Below are positions 1 through 7,286 of a DNA stretch of 18,752 nucleotides, one piece after another. Below the pieces are notes generated by a model. The model was not told the origin of the DNA. It ran no database searches and was given only the letters and a program-made list of their open reading frames with translations. Both the position numbers and the translations under genes were made by a program. Origin of the DNA: CAYSBE01 sp964429245 (GTDB lineage Bacteria > Bacteroidota > Bacteroidia > UKL13-3). Positions within the stretch are counted from its first letter, which is position 1. Every line of letters begins with the position of its first letter. The stretch covers positions 1 through 18,752 of the forward strand of contig CAYSBE010000046.1 in the NCBI GenBank assembly GCA_964429245.1, in the 5' to 3' direction.

Positions 1-208
1 ACCATAAATAAAAACCTGTGGTATTGGCTTGAGTTCCGGTTGACGTATTGGTCATGGTAATAGTAAGTGGCGCATTGCAACCTGGCATGGCTGGTGCAAT
101 GGTAAAACTTCCTGTAATACCAGTGCACTGGGCACTCAATTCAGGTGTCCATATGCATATCGCTATGCAAAAAAGGGAAAATTTATATGCTGCTTTTAAA
201 AACTGCAT
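1..208 (-). CDS. N-terminus of a secreted protein, cut by the left window edge
   Basis: Reading leftward from an ATG at 206-208 gives 69 residues and then the window ends. The protein starts MQFLKAAYKFSLFC and has a hydrophobic segment ending in a signal-peptidase-like LSAQ at about residues 24-27. The mature part begins CTGITGSFTIAP and is rich in Thr, Asn, Gly and Pro, with cysteines at residues 28 and 44. This composition is common in large secreted or surface proteins of Bacteroidota that carry PKD-like or Ig-like repeats and a C-terminal sorting domain, but that part is outside the window. The family cannot be named from what is visible. A promoter-like box lies just upstream at 234-241. 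Secretion is well supported; function is unknown. Confidence 0.7.
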   Translation of the reverse strand, partial: MQFLKAAYKFSLFCIAICIWTPELSAQCTGITGSFTIAPAMPGCNAPLTITMTNTSTGTQANTTGFYLW

Positions 209-233
209 TACGCAATATAAAAGTATAAGTTGA

Positions 234-241
234 CAAAAATA
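234..241 (-). promoter_or_regulatory. Candidate -7 box for the left-edge secreted protein
   Basis: On the minus strand this reads TATTTTTG, a full match to the Bacteroidota -7 consensus TAnnTTTG, about 25 bases upstream of the ATG at 208. No clear -33 TTTG sits at the usual distance, and the surrounding DNA is very AT-rich, so a chance match is possible. Confidence 0.35.
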
Positions 242-280
242 CTATACGAATAGCTGTAAAATATAAATGTAACTAAATTT

Positions 281-319
281 TAAAAGGCAATATACCTTAT
301 TTTGGAGCAGACTTCCAAA
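281..319 (-). terminator. Possible terminator after the O-methyltransferase
   Basis: On the minus strand, just past the stop codon at 355, two short stems follow each other. The first is TTTGGA/TCCAAA with a 7-base loop (301-306 with 314-319). The second is AAGG/CCTT with a 7-base loop (284-287 with 295-298), running into a T-rich stretch. Each stem is short, so this is only a candidate. Confidence 0.3.
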
Positions 320-354
320 TTAAATTGTGTGCTAATAAATTGATAATATGAATT

Positions 355-999
355 TTATAGTTTCCGTACCAACATCAACCCATCACGAATGGGAAGTAAA
401 ATATTTTCTACTCGGGTGTCATGGGTTATATGATTGTTCAAGCTATTGAGTAGGTGGGTGTCTTTGTCTGTTTCTATATCGTGTTCATTCACCACTTTCC
501 CACTCCACAGTACATTGTCAATTAATATATAACCACCCGGGTTTAGTTTTTCAATTACAAGTTCATAATATTTTGGATAGGCAGGCTTGTCGGCATCAAT
601 AAAGGCCAGGTCGTAGGTATGTGGTAATGACTTGATAATATTGTATGCATCGCCAATGATGTGTTGAATCTTATGGGTATAGCCTGCAGCCTCGATATAC
701 TTGTTTACCATCTCTTCGCGTTCTGCATTTACGTCAATGGTGATTAATCTGCCATCCTCCTTTAATCCTTCAGCAAGACATAGGGCAGAGTATCCGGTGT
801 AGGTACCAATTTCTAAAATCATCTTTGGACGAATCATATGACTAATCATGCTCAGTAACCTGCCTTGAAAATGTCCGCTCAACATGCGAGGTTGAAGCAC
901 ATTGGCATGGGTATCTCTGTTTAGCTCTTTTAGCAAATTTTTTTCTGCTGTAGTATGTGCATCACAATAAGCCTGAATTTTTTCGTGAATGATTTCCAT
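355..999 (-). CDS. Class I SAM-dependent O-methyltransferase (caffeoyl-CoA OMT-like)
   Basis: This 214-residue cytosolic enzyme should transfer a methyl group from S-adenosylmethionine to a hydroxyl of a small molecule. The SAM-binding motif I is LEIGTYTGYS at residues 62-71, followed by LITIDVN at 85-91 (acidic end of strand 2). FIDADKP at 133-139 and ILIDNVLWSGKV at 158-169 are the hallmarks of Methyltransf_3 (PF01596), the cation-dependent catechol/caffeoyl-CoA OMT family. Length fits the family. The reading frame continues upstream to an ATG at 1053, but that start lies inside the hairpin at 1027-1058, so I chose the ATG at 997-999, which begins MEIIHEKIQAYC. The substrate cannot be read from sequence. 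Many Bacteroidota carry such a gene next to unrelated genes, so context gives no hint. Confidence 0.9.
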   Translation of the reverse strand: MEIIHEKIQAYCDAHTTAEKNLLKELNRDTHANVLQPRMLSGHFQGRLLSMISHMIRPKMILEIGTYTGYSALCLAEGLKEDGRLITIDVNAEREEMVNKYIEAAGYTHKIQHIIGDAYNIIKSLPHTYDLAFIDADKPAYPKYYELVIEKLNPGGYILIDNVLWSGKVVNEHDIETDKDTHLLNSLNNHITHDTRVENILLPIRDGLMLVRKL

Positions 1000-1026
1000 G
1001 GTTTTTAAATACGTATACAAATAAAC

Positions 1027-1058
1027 AGAAAATGCATACCAACTGGTATGCATTTTCT
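1027..1058 (-). terminator. Strong hairpin terminator between lipoprotein gene and O-methyltransferase
   Basis: The 15-base arms AGAAAATGCATACCA and TGGTATGCATTTTCT pair perfectly around a 2-base AC centre. The hairpin lies in the 79-base gap after the lipoprotein gene that stops at 1079, and on the minus strand it runs into TTTTCTGTTTATTTG. It most likely ends the envelope operon coming from the right. The near-zero loop means a few central pairs would open in RNA. Confidence 0.7.
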
Positions 1059-1078
1059 ACATCAATGCTTATAAAATC

Positions 1079-1720
1079 TTATTTAGCGGTTACGGGAACA
1101 ATCACTTTGCTTTTGATCAATTGGTTGGTAATGGCCAGTGTAAAGTCTTTTGAGAATTGAACAATATCACTCGGGTTGTAAGTTTTTGATTGACAACTCC
1201 ACACCAATTTTTCTGTTTTTACATCGTATAAATTACTTTCAATAAAATATACCTCATCTTGTGTGTAGTATCCCGGATCATAAACGCGGGCTCCATAATA
1301 ACCATAATACCCCCCATAGGTACCATATCCATAATACGGGGTGTAGCTGCTTGAGCCTGGTACATAACGGGTTTCTTCTTTGTGTTTTATAAGTGCAAAT
1401 GTGAGGATAGCATCATTCCCATTTTCACGCACTTTATTTAAGATCAAATCTTTTTCAGCCGCCTGACCGGTAAATTTATATGGAAACAATTCTGCCATTT
1501 TGGAAGATTTGATGCCCTTCGATAAAAGTTTCTTGTGCATTTCTTCTTCTACAATCTGTTTGTTCGAAATGTTTTCAGTCATTGCAGCAATGCAAATATG
1601 CTCGTACCTATTTAAGGCACTTTCAGGACTGCGCCAAACCCCAACAATATCTGTGGAGAGACTACAGCCAATTGAAACAGCAATAAGTGCTAAAACGAAA
1701 AAATATTGTTTTCTTATCAT
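1079..1720 (-). CDS. Lipoprotein with Tyr/Gly-rich insert, DUF4136-like
   Basis: This 213-residue protein has a lipoprotein signal: a basic start (MIRKQYFF), a hydrophobic core and the lipobox AVSIGC with Cys at residue 19, so it should be anchored to a membrane through that lipidated Cys. The body alternates strands and helices. Around residues 120-150 it contains a low-complexity stretch dominated by Tyr and Gly (for example YYGYGTYGGYYGYYGAR). After it, the C-terminal half holds YFIESNLYDVKTEKLVWSC, a pattern seen in DUF4136-type lipoproteins that are found near outer-membrane proteins. The frame extends to a TTG at 1729, but the ATG at 1718-1720 is one base past the upstream stop codon and keeps the signal peptide intact. 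It is the last gene of a three-gene cluster. Specific function is unknown. Confidence 0.75.
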   Translation of the reverse strand: MIRKQYFFVLALIAVSIGCSLSTDIVGVWRSPESALNRYEHICIAAMTENISNKQIVEEEMHKKLLSKGIKSSKMAELFPYKFTGQAAEKDLILNKVRENGNDAILTFALIKHKEETRYVPGSSSYTPYYGYGTYGGYYGYYGARVYDPGYYTQDEVYFIESNLYDVKTEKLVWSCQSKTYNPSDIVQFSKDFTLAITNQLIKSKVIVPVTAK

Positions 1721-1721
1721 A

Positions 1722-2315
1722 TTACTCAACCATAAATGCCAATCCGATATTGAACGCGATATATGATTGCGCTTTTAAGTCGTTTGTTTTGATTGTTTGG
1801 TAATACTTTGTAGAAAGGTGAATGAACGTGTTTTCAGATAAGCCAATATTTACGCCCAATTCCGGCTTAAATGCAAACTGCCATGCATCTGCATATAGTG
1901 AATACAATCCTACTTCGGTTCTCCATCTTGAATACATAGTTCCTGCTCCTACAGCTACATAGGGACTAACAGTTGACTCAGGTAAAAAGAAATAGTTTAA
2001 ACCAACCAATAACGGCACATTGGTTGAATAACGATATTGTGTACCAGTTAAGGTTGCAGTTCCCCTTTCATAAGATGCGTTGGCTCTTTTTTCATAGAAG
2101 TTGTTCCAACCACCTTCAAAGTGAACTCCGAAAGTTTCATCAGGAACGTAGGTGTATTCGAAAGACGCTCCCTGATAACTTGCCAAGGAAACATAATCTC
2201 CCAAATTGCCGGTTGGGATGGAAATATTGTAATTAAATCCAAAGGTACTTACTTGTGCTTTAGTAATAGTAGCAAGTCCTATGATAAGTAATGTAGTGTA
2301 TAATATTCTTTTCAT
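1722..2315 (-). CDS. Small outer-membrane beta-barrel protein
   Basis: This 197-residue protein has a cleavable signal peptide (MKRILYTTLLIIGLATITKAQ, cut after the A-Q or just before Q). Amphipathic strands rich in Gly, Tyr and Phe follow, with short turns, as in the OMP_b-brl families (PF13505/PF13568). Phrases such as VSPYVAVGAGTMYSRW and PELGVNIGLSENTFIHLSTKYY are typical barrel strands of about 10 residues. Length fits an eight-stranded barrel. It sits between two lipoproteins, with 4 bases to the one upstream and 1 base to the one downstream, so all three are probably co-transcribed and may form one outer-membrane assembly. Its ligand or role is not evident. Confidence 0.8.
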   Translation of the reverse strand: MKRILYTTLLIIGLATITKAQVSTFGFNYNISIPTGNLGDYVSLASYQGASFEYTYVPDETFGVHFEGGWNNFYEKRANASYERGTATLTGTQYRYSTNVPLLVGLNYFFLPESTVSPYVAVGAGTMYSRWRTEVGLYSLYADAWQFAFKPELGVNIGLSENTFIHLSTKYYQTIKTNDLKAQSYIAFNIGLAFMVE

Positions 2316-2319
2316 CTTG

Positions 2320-2961
2320 TTATTTTTTTAAATAGGTTGATTGGGTAAATGCTTGTTTAATGGAGCTTTGCAAACGAGATTTGATTTCTAGCGAGCTTCC
2401 TTCAGCCAAACCGTTAACAACGCCAAGCCAAACTACAGGGATATTATCCGAAATTGCTGCTTCTTTAGGATTGGTCATTTGCATAATCAATGTACCGGTT
2501 GAATAAGTGGTAGCAGTGGTAGTCGGATAATATCCCGGATAATAACCAGGATAGCTCCAACCCCAACCTGGATAATAACCCGGGTAATAAGAACCCCAGT
2601 AACCCCAACTGTAATAGTAATATACATTTACTGTAGAACTAATGCTGGGAAGGATAATCACATCCGGATTGGATGTTTCAGGTACCAAGGTCCAACCGTA
2701 AGCAGACATGTTACTTTTTATGGCATTGACAATATCTACACTGTATTTTGAATACGATTTTGTGCCATTAAAATCTTCATCTTTAATCAATACCACACTG
2801 TCGGGAATGGAGTAAGTGGTTGCCGATTTAAAATTGTACTCTGGAGAGTAATTTGTATATACCAAGTCAAGGTCGCTGGTATACACGGTTTCATACTCTT
2901 CGCAGCTGCTCAGCATAACAATTGCCGAAAGCATAGAAAGCAATAATGTAATTCTTTTCAT
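2320..2961 (-). CDS. Lipoprotein with Tyr/Pro/Gly/Trp-rich insert, DUF4136 family-like
   Basis: This 213-residue protein has signal peptide MKRITLLLSMLSAIVMLSSC, with the lipobox Cys at residue 20 followed by EE. The N-terminal half contains SKYSVDIVNAIKSNMSAYGW and NPDVIILPSISSTVNVYYYYS, which fits DUF4136: a short helix, then a strand that carries residues of the form P-D-hydrophobic. A tandem-like low-complexity segment follows, built from YPGYYPGW-type units (about residues 117-145). The C-terminal part, TGTLIMQMTNPKEAAISDNIPVVWLGVVNGL, resumes the domain. Its architecture and length match those of the lipoprotein two genes downstream, suggesting an old duplication. It is the first gene of the trio, 73 bases after the end of the BamA-like gene. 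No TAnnTTTG box was seen in that gap, so it may be read through from upstream. Confidence 0.8.
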   Translation of the reverse strand: MKRITLLLSMLSAIVMLSSCEEYETVYTSDLDLVYTNYSPEYNFKSATTYSIPDSVVLIKDEDFNGTKSYSKYSVDIVNAIKSNMSAYGWTLVPETSNPDVIILPSISSTVNVYYYYSWGYWGSYYPGYYPGWGWSYPGYYPGYYPTTTATTYSTGTLIMQMTNPKEAAISDNIPVVWLGVVNGLAEGSSLEIKSRLQSSIKQAFTQSTYLKK

Positions 2962-3034
2962 TGTGTTATATTTATTTTGAAATTTTGTCGAAATTAAACA
3001 TTTATTTTAAATGGAAATATGAAATTATCTGTAA

Positions 3035-4297
3035 TCAAAAATATTCTTGCAAGTTAAAATAGATGGCGGTGCTATTATCCAATCCATAGGCAATATCAAC
3101 AGTTAGATTTACACGGGTACGTTTATCCATTGTAAGTCTAATACCCGCTCCGGCTGCATAAGCAAATCGTTCAAATAATTGTTGGGTATCGCTACTAATA
3201 TTGGTATTGTTTACAAATAGGGTTCCTCCCCAAAGACCATTTTTTGAAATCGGATACCGGTATTCTATTTCATTATAAAACATGTTTAGACCCCTGTATC
3301 TTCCTTGAATATATCCTCTGGCCGATCGGTTGTAGGCATCCCAACCTACTGATGGCAGTGCGAGATAAGGGATATTTCCTGCTACTAGAAATTGTCCGTA
3401 ACTCCAAAATGCCAATACTTTTCTAGGTGTGATTTCAGAAAGTGAGAGATAATACCTAGCATCATACTCGGCTTGTAGGCTATATTGTGAGTTGGCAAGT
3501 CTGGGCACATTGTATCTGAAACAGCCATATAAATAATGCCCGCTGAAAGCATTCATCGTATTGTCTCTTGTATCAGATAATGCAATTATGCGAATACCCG
3601 TTGTATTGTATGATGTGGTATTAAATCCGCGTTCAATTGAGTATTTGTAGTGTTGAGTTTCATAGAAGTTGGTTGAGTCGCCCGATATATTTAGGCGTTG
3701 ATCTTTGATGGATGAATGGATATCAATGGCTAAGCCTAATCCTACACTTACACTTCCATCTCCAATTCGCTTTACCACATCTTCGTAAAATCGAATATAG
3801 TTGAACCGCATATCTTCGGCTAGCGGATTTCCCCCAGGATCGTAACCATTTATAGGAACAGAAAATTCAGGATTGTCACTGTTGCGAATGCCAAGTCCAT
3901 ATGTAGGTTGAGAGAATAACATGAATCGCCAATCTCCTTGTAAGGTCCACCTGTTTCCGTTTAAAAAAACTTTACTCCTTGCATTAAATATTAACTGTTT
4001 TTTACTGGTAGCCTGAAGATTGATTAATGCGGAAGATAGTTTGGTAGGTCTGGGGTCCATTAAGCTGCTAATACTCAATGCTGCTCCCAAAATAAAACCA
4101 TTTGCAGGAGCGTAGCCTACAATTGGAAGTGGAGAAAAATAATACCTGCCCACTTCAATGTCTTTGCTGCGCGAAGAGGTATCTTTTTTTGAACCTTTTA
4201 ATACGTCTGACAAATCCTTTTGTGCAATTGGTTGCGCATGTGTATGCATCCATGATAGGATAAGTATGAAGCTAATTACGGACATAAGTTTCTGCAT
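3035..4297 (-). CDS. BamA/surface-antigen-type outer-membrane barrel without POTRA domains
   Basis: This 420-residue protein has a signal peptide ending THAQ at about residue 22. A short polar linker rich in Lys, Asp and Ser (27-48) follows, and then a large beta-barrel. It contains RGYIQGRYRGLNM at about 327-339, resembling the conserved RGY/RGF loop of the Omp85 superfamily. The tail AGAGIRLTMDKRTRVNLTVDIAYG followed by a C-terminal Phe is typical of the bacterial surface antigen barrel (PF01103). There is no room for POTRA repeats between the signal peptide and the barrel, so it is a truncated-type Omp85 protein, as in patatin-less and TamA-like small members. It starts 7 bases after the corrected stop of the gene upstream (4305). 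It may insert, export or hold the small barrels encoded beside it, but this is inference. Confidence 0.8.
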   Translation of the reverse strand: MQKLMSVISFILILSWMHTHAQPIAQKDLSDVLKGSKKDTSSRSKDIEVGRYYFSPLPIVGYAPANGFILGAALSISSLMDPRPTKLSSALINLQATSKKQLIFNARSKVFLNGNRWTLQGDWRFMLFSQPTYGLGIRNSDNPEFSVPINGYDPGGNPLAEDMRFNYIRFYEDVVKRIGDGSVSVGLGLAIDIHSSIKDQRLNISGDSTNFYETQHYKYSIERGFNTTSYNTTGIRIIALSDTRDNTMNAFSGHYLYGCFRYNVPRLANSQYSLQAEYDARYYLSLSEITPRKVLAFWSYGQFLVAGNIPYLALPSVGWDAYNRSARGYIQGRYRGLNMFYNEIEYRYPISKNGLWGGTLFVNNTNISSDTQQLFERFAYAAGAGIRLTMDKRTRVNLTVDIAYGLDNSTAIYFNLQEYF

Positions 4298-4304
4298 ATT
4301 TTAT

Positions 4305-5076
4305 TTAAAACAAATAACCAATTTGAATCATGTACCTAAATCCATATGAAATCCCCAGATTGGCTCCCCGTGTAGAAAAACTACCCGTTTCAAATAAATT
4401 AGAAAAAACCGGGAATTGCGAAAGTAGTTGGCCTTCATAGCTTTCGAAAAATTTCATTTTGTTCATTCGGTGTAAGGTTACTAACCAAAGTTAAATCGGT
4501 GTAGTAAACCATTAAGGATGGGCCAAAAACAACCAAGTTAAGGGTAATATGATTTTTAAATACATATTGGTATCCCATTTGGAAACCTAGGTTAAGCATC
4601 ACCACATGGTTGGTAATGTCTGCTGTGTGTGAAATAAGGGAAGAGGCTCTGTCTCTCGTAAATTCATATTGAGTTGTGCCAATATTTTGATAAACATTTG
4701 CATACGGGCCAATATACACACCTGCAGGTGTGGGTCTTGTGTTTAATTGAGTCAAGTAGTATCGGTAGTCGGCTCCAAGAATATATCCAAATTGGTCATA
4801 CCTTTCTGATTTGTCTACTCGGTATAAATCAACAATCAACGGGTCGAAAAATAACAGGCCAGCATTTACAGACCATGTACGTTTACTATTTATCACTCGT
4901 TCATAACCAAAGTTCACATTCCTTAGGTCTTCCGTCATGTACATCGGCATCACATTAAATTTAATGATATTCCGTTTACTTGGTTGTGGTGTTTGTTGTG
5001 CATCAGTATGATTAACTTGAGCTTTTATGTTTAAGCATCCAAAAAAAGTAAGGGAAAATAAAATCAGTCTTTTCAT
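4305..5076 (-). CDS. Outer-membrane beta-barrel protein, apparently frameshifted near its C-terminus
   Basis: The signal peptide is MKRLILFSLTFFGCLNIKAQ, starting at the ATG 5074-5076; an in-frame upstream extension would run into the preceding gene. A barrel-like body follows with NTRPTPAGVYIGPYANVY, shared with the gene upstream (NTRPAPNGVYVGPFYSMY). As written, the frame ends at 4435 with NEIFRKL. If one A is removed from the five-A run at 4447-4451 (T run on the coding strand), translation continues NEIFESYEGQLLSQFPVF and ends ISYGFRYMIQIGYLF at a TAA at 4305. This matches the tail of the upstream paralogue (EFYDKYYDKFFSKYPVF ... YFMQFGYHF) without gaps around the junction. The restored protein is about 256 residues. 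A sequencing error in the homopolymer, a real inactivating mutation and slippage-based switching all remain possible. Confidence 0.75.
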
Positions 5077-5086
5077 CCGACTTGAT

Positions 5087-5893
5087 TTAAAAATGATACC
5101 CAAATTGCATAAAATAACGGTAGTTGGCAAATATGCCTCGCTCAACATTTGACCTGTTAAAGTTTCCTATATTAAATAATTGTTCAAAAACTGGATATTT
5201 TGAAAAGAACTTATCGTAATACTTATCATAAAATTCCTGCTTTTCTTCAGAATTTAAGTTGCTTTCAATATTTAGTTGGATATTGTAAAAAGAAATAGCA
5301 GGGCCCACCAAAATCAGGTCAATACTAAGTCGTTTGAAAAAGATAAACTGATAACCTAGTTGTAATCCAACATTATGTAATTGAATTTTGGCAGTGAAGT
5401 CGGCAAAATATTTTGAACTTACACCATTTATAATTTCTCCTTCATAATCAAATTGATTTCCCCCCTTATAGTAATACATGCTATAGAAAGGCCCTACATA
5501 AACACCATTTGGAGCAGGTCTTGTATTCAGTTTCTTTAAATAAAATCGGTAATCAACTCCAAGTATGTAACCTCTACTTTGCTTAGGTGTAACGTTTATT
5601 GCACCAATATCATCATTTATCAGGTTATCTAAATAAAAATAGCCAAAATTTACAGATGCCGATTGATTGCGGAAAGTATTACGCTCGTACCCAAAGGCTG
5701 TATTGCGCTCGTCAGCTAAAAGAATAGTAGGAGTTGGATTGTATTTGAATACGTTTTTCCCGTATTTTTCTTTCTTTATTTGGTTGTATACACCCATTCC
5801 TATTTTTTTAAACAAGGATGTTTGCGTTGTATCCTGTGCTATTGACAAAATAGGAAAGAATAGAATTAAATATAAAGCAATGAGGTGTTTCAA
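5087..5893 (-). CDS. Outer-membrane beta-barrel protein, paralogue of the next gene
   Basis: The protein has about 268 residues with a hydrophobic signal peptide (KHLIALYLILFFPILSIAQ). A short Lys-rich linker follows, then Tyr/Phe-rich strands with the family signature NTRPAPNGVYVGPF and the closing strand YRYFMQFGYHF. Length and pattern match the gene immediately downstream, 10 bases away, so the two look like a tandem duplication in one operon. An ATG exists at 5941, but it lies inside the terminator hairpin 5913-5946 and would place a basic, aromatic stretch before the signal peptide. I therefore prefer the TTG at 5891-5893 (reading M-KHLIALYL). No close match to TAnnTTTG was found between the hairpin and this start, so its promoter is unclear. 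The role is unknown. Confidence 0.7.
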   Translation of the reverse strand: MKHLIALYLILFFPILSIAQDTTQTSLFKKIGMGVYNQIKKEKYGKNVFKYNPTPTILLADERNTAFGYERNTFRNQSASVNFGYFYLDNLINDDIGAINVTPKQSRGYILGVDYRFYLKKLNTRPAPNGVYVGPFYSMYYYKGGNQFDYEGEIINGVSSKYFADFTAKIQLHNVGLQLGYQFIFFKRLSIDLILVGPAISFYNIQLNIESNLNSEEKQEFYDKYYDKFFSKYPVFEQLFNIGNFNRSNVERGIFANYRYFMQFGYHF

Positions 5894-5912
5894 CTTTTTA
5901 AACCAATTATAA

Positions 5913-5946
5913 AAAAAATGCCTTACAAAGTTGTAAGGCATTTTTT
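5913..5946 (-). terminator. Strong hairpin terminator, possibly bidirectional
   Basis: Arms AAAAAATGCCTTACAA and TTGTAAGGCATTTTTT pair over 16 bases around a 2-base centre. On the minus strand the hairpin ends in a run of T, directly after the gene that stops at 5960. It has the classic A-tract / GC stem / T-tract layout of an intrinsic terminator, and its symmetry lets it work on either strand. The next gene starts only about 20 bases further on, so it could also attenuate expression of the barrel operon. Confidence 0.75.
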
Positions 5947-5959
5947 GAATGATAGAAAA

Positions 5960-6454
5960 TTAGTTGGCTTTTTTATCCAACTCTCCTATGAAAGGAATAT
6001 TGTTTTGCAATTCTGAGCGTATCATTGTTTGCAGGTAAAGTTCAAGTTGAACATATTTTGCTGCTGTAAGCGCTCCTAAATCTTTTTTAAATAAAGCATA
6101 ATACTTGGTAATAAGTTTATCAATATTCGTGTTGTTTTTCATTAATCGAACGATTAACTCATCTGCTTTTTCATTTGTCATTTTTGAATAGTTTTCTCCA
6201 TATTCAGAAATAATCATCAAACGCTCTTCGCCAAGTTTTTTCATCTCTACACTGAATTTGTCATACGTAGCAAAAAACTTTTCAGCATCAGCTGGGCTCA
6301 ATGCCATAAAATCCGTAACAATCTGGCGTTTTTCCATGCCCCAGATAGACTGTACCAATTGAATTTCATCTTTCGTTACTTGTGCTTTTGCTGAAATGAA
6401 TGTGCCTGTTGCTAAGAATACAACAGCTAAAAATTTGTTAATTGTGTTTTTCAT
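5960..6454 (-). CDS. Secreted small helical protein of a Bacteroidota family
   Basis: This 164-residue protein has a clear signal peptide (MKNTINKFLAVVFLATGTFISAKAQ). The mature part is almost wholly helical and charged: WGMEKRQIVTDFMALSPADAEKFF, then YDKFSVEMKKLGEERLMIISEYGENY, then ALTAAKYVQLELYLQTMIRSELQNNIPFIGELDKK. The repeated pattern of 'L-(S/T)-x-A-x-A-x-K-F/Y' turns between long helices resembles Spy/CpxP-like periplasmic proteins, and I recall a conserved Bacteroidota family of this length ending in IPFIGELDK. A periplasmic chaperone-like or stress-related role is a guess. It is preceded by a TAnnTTTG box at 6484-6491 and followed by a strong terminator, so it is probably a one-gene unit. 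Confidence 0.75.
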   Translation of the reverse strand: MKNTINKFLAVVFLATGTFISAKAQVTKDEIQLVQSIWGMEKRQIVTDFMALSPADAEKFFATYDKFSVEMKKLGEERLMIISEYGENYSKMTNEKADELIVRLMKNNTNIDKLITKYYALFKKDLGALTAAKYVQLELYLQTMIRSELQNNIPFIGELDKKAN

Positions 6455-6483
6455 AAATTATATGTTGTGTTTTTTTATCGTGG

Positions 6484-6491
6484 CAAATGTA
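6484..6491 (-). promoter_or_regulatory. Candidate -7 box for the secreted helical protein
   Basis: On the minus strand this reads TACATTTG, a full match to TAnnTTTG. It lies 30 bases upstream of the ATG at 6454, in a 201-base gap between genes, where a promoter is expected. A convincing -33 TTTG is not visible. The rest of the gap (6455-6655) is AT-rich and shows nothing else I can name. Confidence 0.45.
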
Positions 6492-6655
6492 AGACCTATA
6501 TCGAAAGATTAAAATAATTTTAGTCTTATATGTAAATTCAATTTAGCATGATTTGATATATCTTATAGTTACAATAGATTAAGTTTTATTTAATGCTAAT
6601 TTAAATTGCACCCAACTCAATAGGTTAGTTGTTGAATTGTAAAATAATATGTGCT

Positions 6656-7273
6656 TTACTTTAGACGATATACCAAGCCACCGCCTAATGCCAATTGAAA
6701 AATATAGCTCGAAGTTCCTGCGCCAACCCCTCCCGTACCAACATATAATCCAAATCCGCTTACAGGCATTTGTACTTGGCCTAATAAGTTGATGCCAACC
6801 TTTTCATTGATCATATACTTTAAGCCAAGGTTCAATCCAATTCCTAATTTCGTTTGGTTGCTATACGGACTCGATTCGAAACGGTAATCACCCACCCCAA
6901 TTTTAAATCCGGAGTATGGGATGATTTTATCATTAGTAGGCACGCTGAAATAACGGTTAAATCCTAATTGATAATAAGATAAAGTAGAGTTGTAACTTCC
7001 ATTTGTTAATCCAATACCATACCCTTTTTCATCAATTACTGTTTTTTGAATTTGATAAGAAAAATTAACCTCAATTGCTTCTTGAAGTATGACGCCCAAT
7101 GAGGCATACCAAGCTTCGCCATCATTTATACGGAACTCCGAATTATAACCCGGAAAACTTTCGGCAAATGTGTATACGCATCCCGCATTTACAACCACTC
7201 CGGGTTGCGCTTTAGCACTAAATCCCATACTAAACATGATGCTTAAAATTAATACAGTAAAGGTGTTTTTCAT
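6656..7273 (-). CDS. Outer-membrane beta-barrel protein
   Basis: The protein has 205 residues, with signal peptide MKNTFTVLILSIMFSMGFSAKAQ. A barrel of alternating hydrophobic strands follows, such as YYQLGFNRYFSVP, YSGFKIGVGDYRFES, GIGLNLGLKYMINEKVGINLLGQVQM and FQLALGGGLVYRLK. The Gly-rich strand ends, the positively charged extreme C-terminus and the length fit an eight-stranded OmpA-transmembrane-like barrel. The frame extends four residues upstream to a TTG at 7285, but the ATG at 7271-7273 gives the canonical signal peptide. It begins 13 bases after the DUF3805-like gene, so the two probably share a transcript. The function is not evident. Confidence 0.8.
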   Translation of the reverse strand: MKNTFTVLILSIMFSMGFSAKAQPGVVVNAGCVYTFAESFPGYNSEFRINDGEAWYASLGVILQEAIEVNFSYQIQKTVIDEKGYGIGLTNGSYNSTLSYYQLGFNRYFSVPTNDKIIPYSGFKIGVGDYRFESSPYSNQTKLGIGLNLGLKYMINEKVGINLLGQVQMPVSGFGLYVGTGGVGAGTSSYIFQLALGGGLVYRLK

Positions 7274-7286
7274 ATATATTTTCAAT

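Noticed and set aside
48..233. Open frame on the plus strand at the left edge
   Set aside because: It is antisense to a signal-peptide-bearing frame on the minus strand and has no recognisable features.
2520..2600. DNA-level tandem repeat in the Tyr-rich lipoprotein
   Set aside because: The units vary in bases and length; it is a low-complexity protein repeat rather than an exact DNA tandem array.
6600..6655. Terminator after the barrel gene ending at 6656
   Set aside because: Only 5-base imperfect arms (CAACT/AGTTG) without a T-run.
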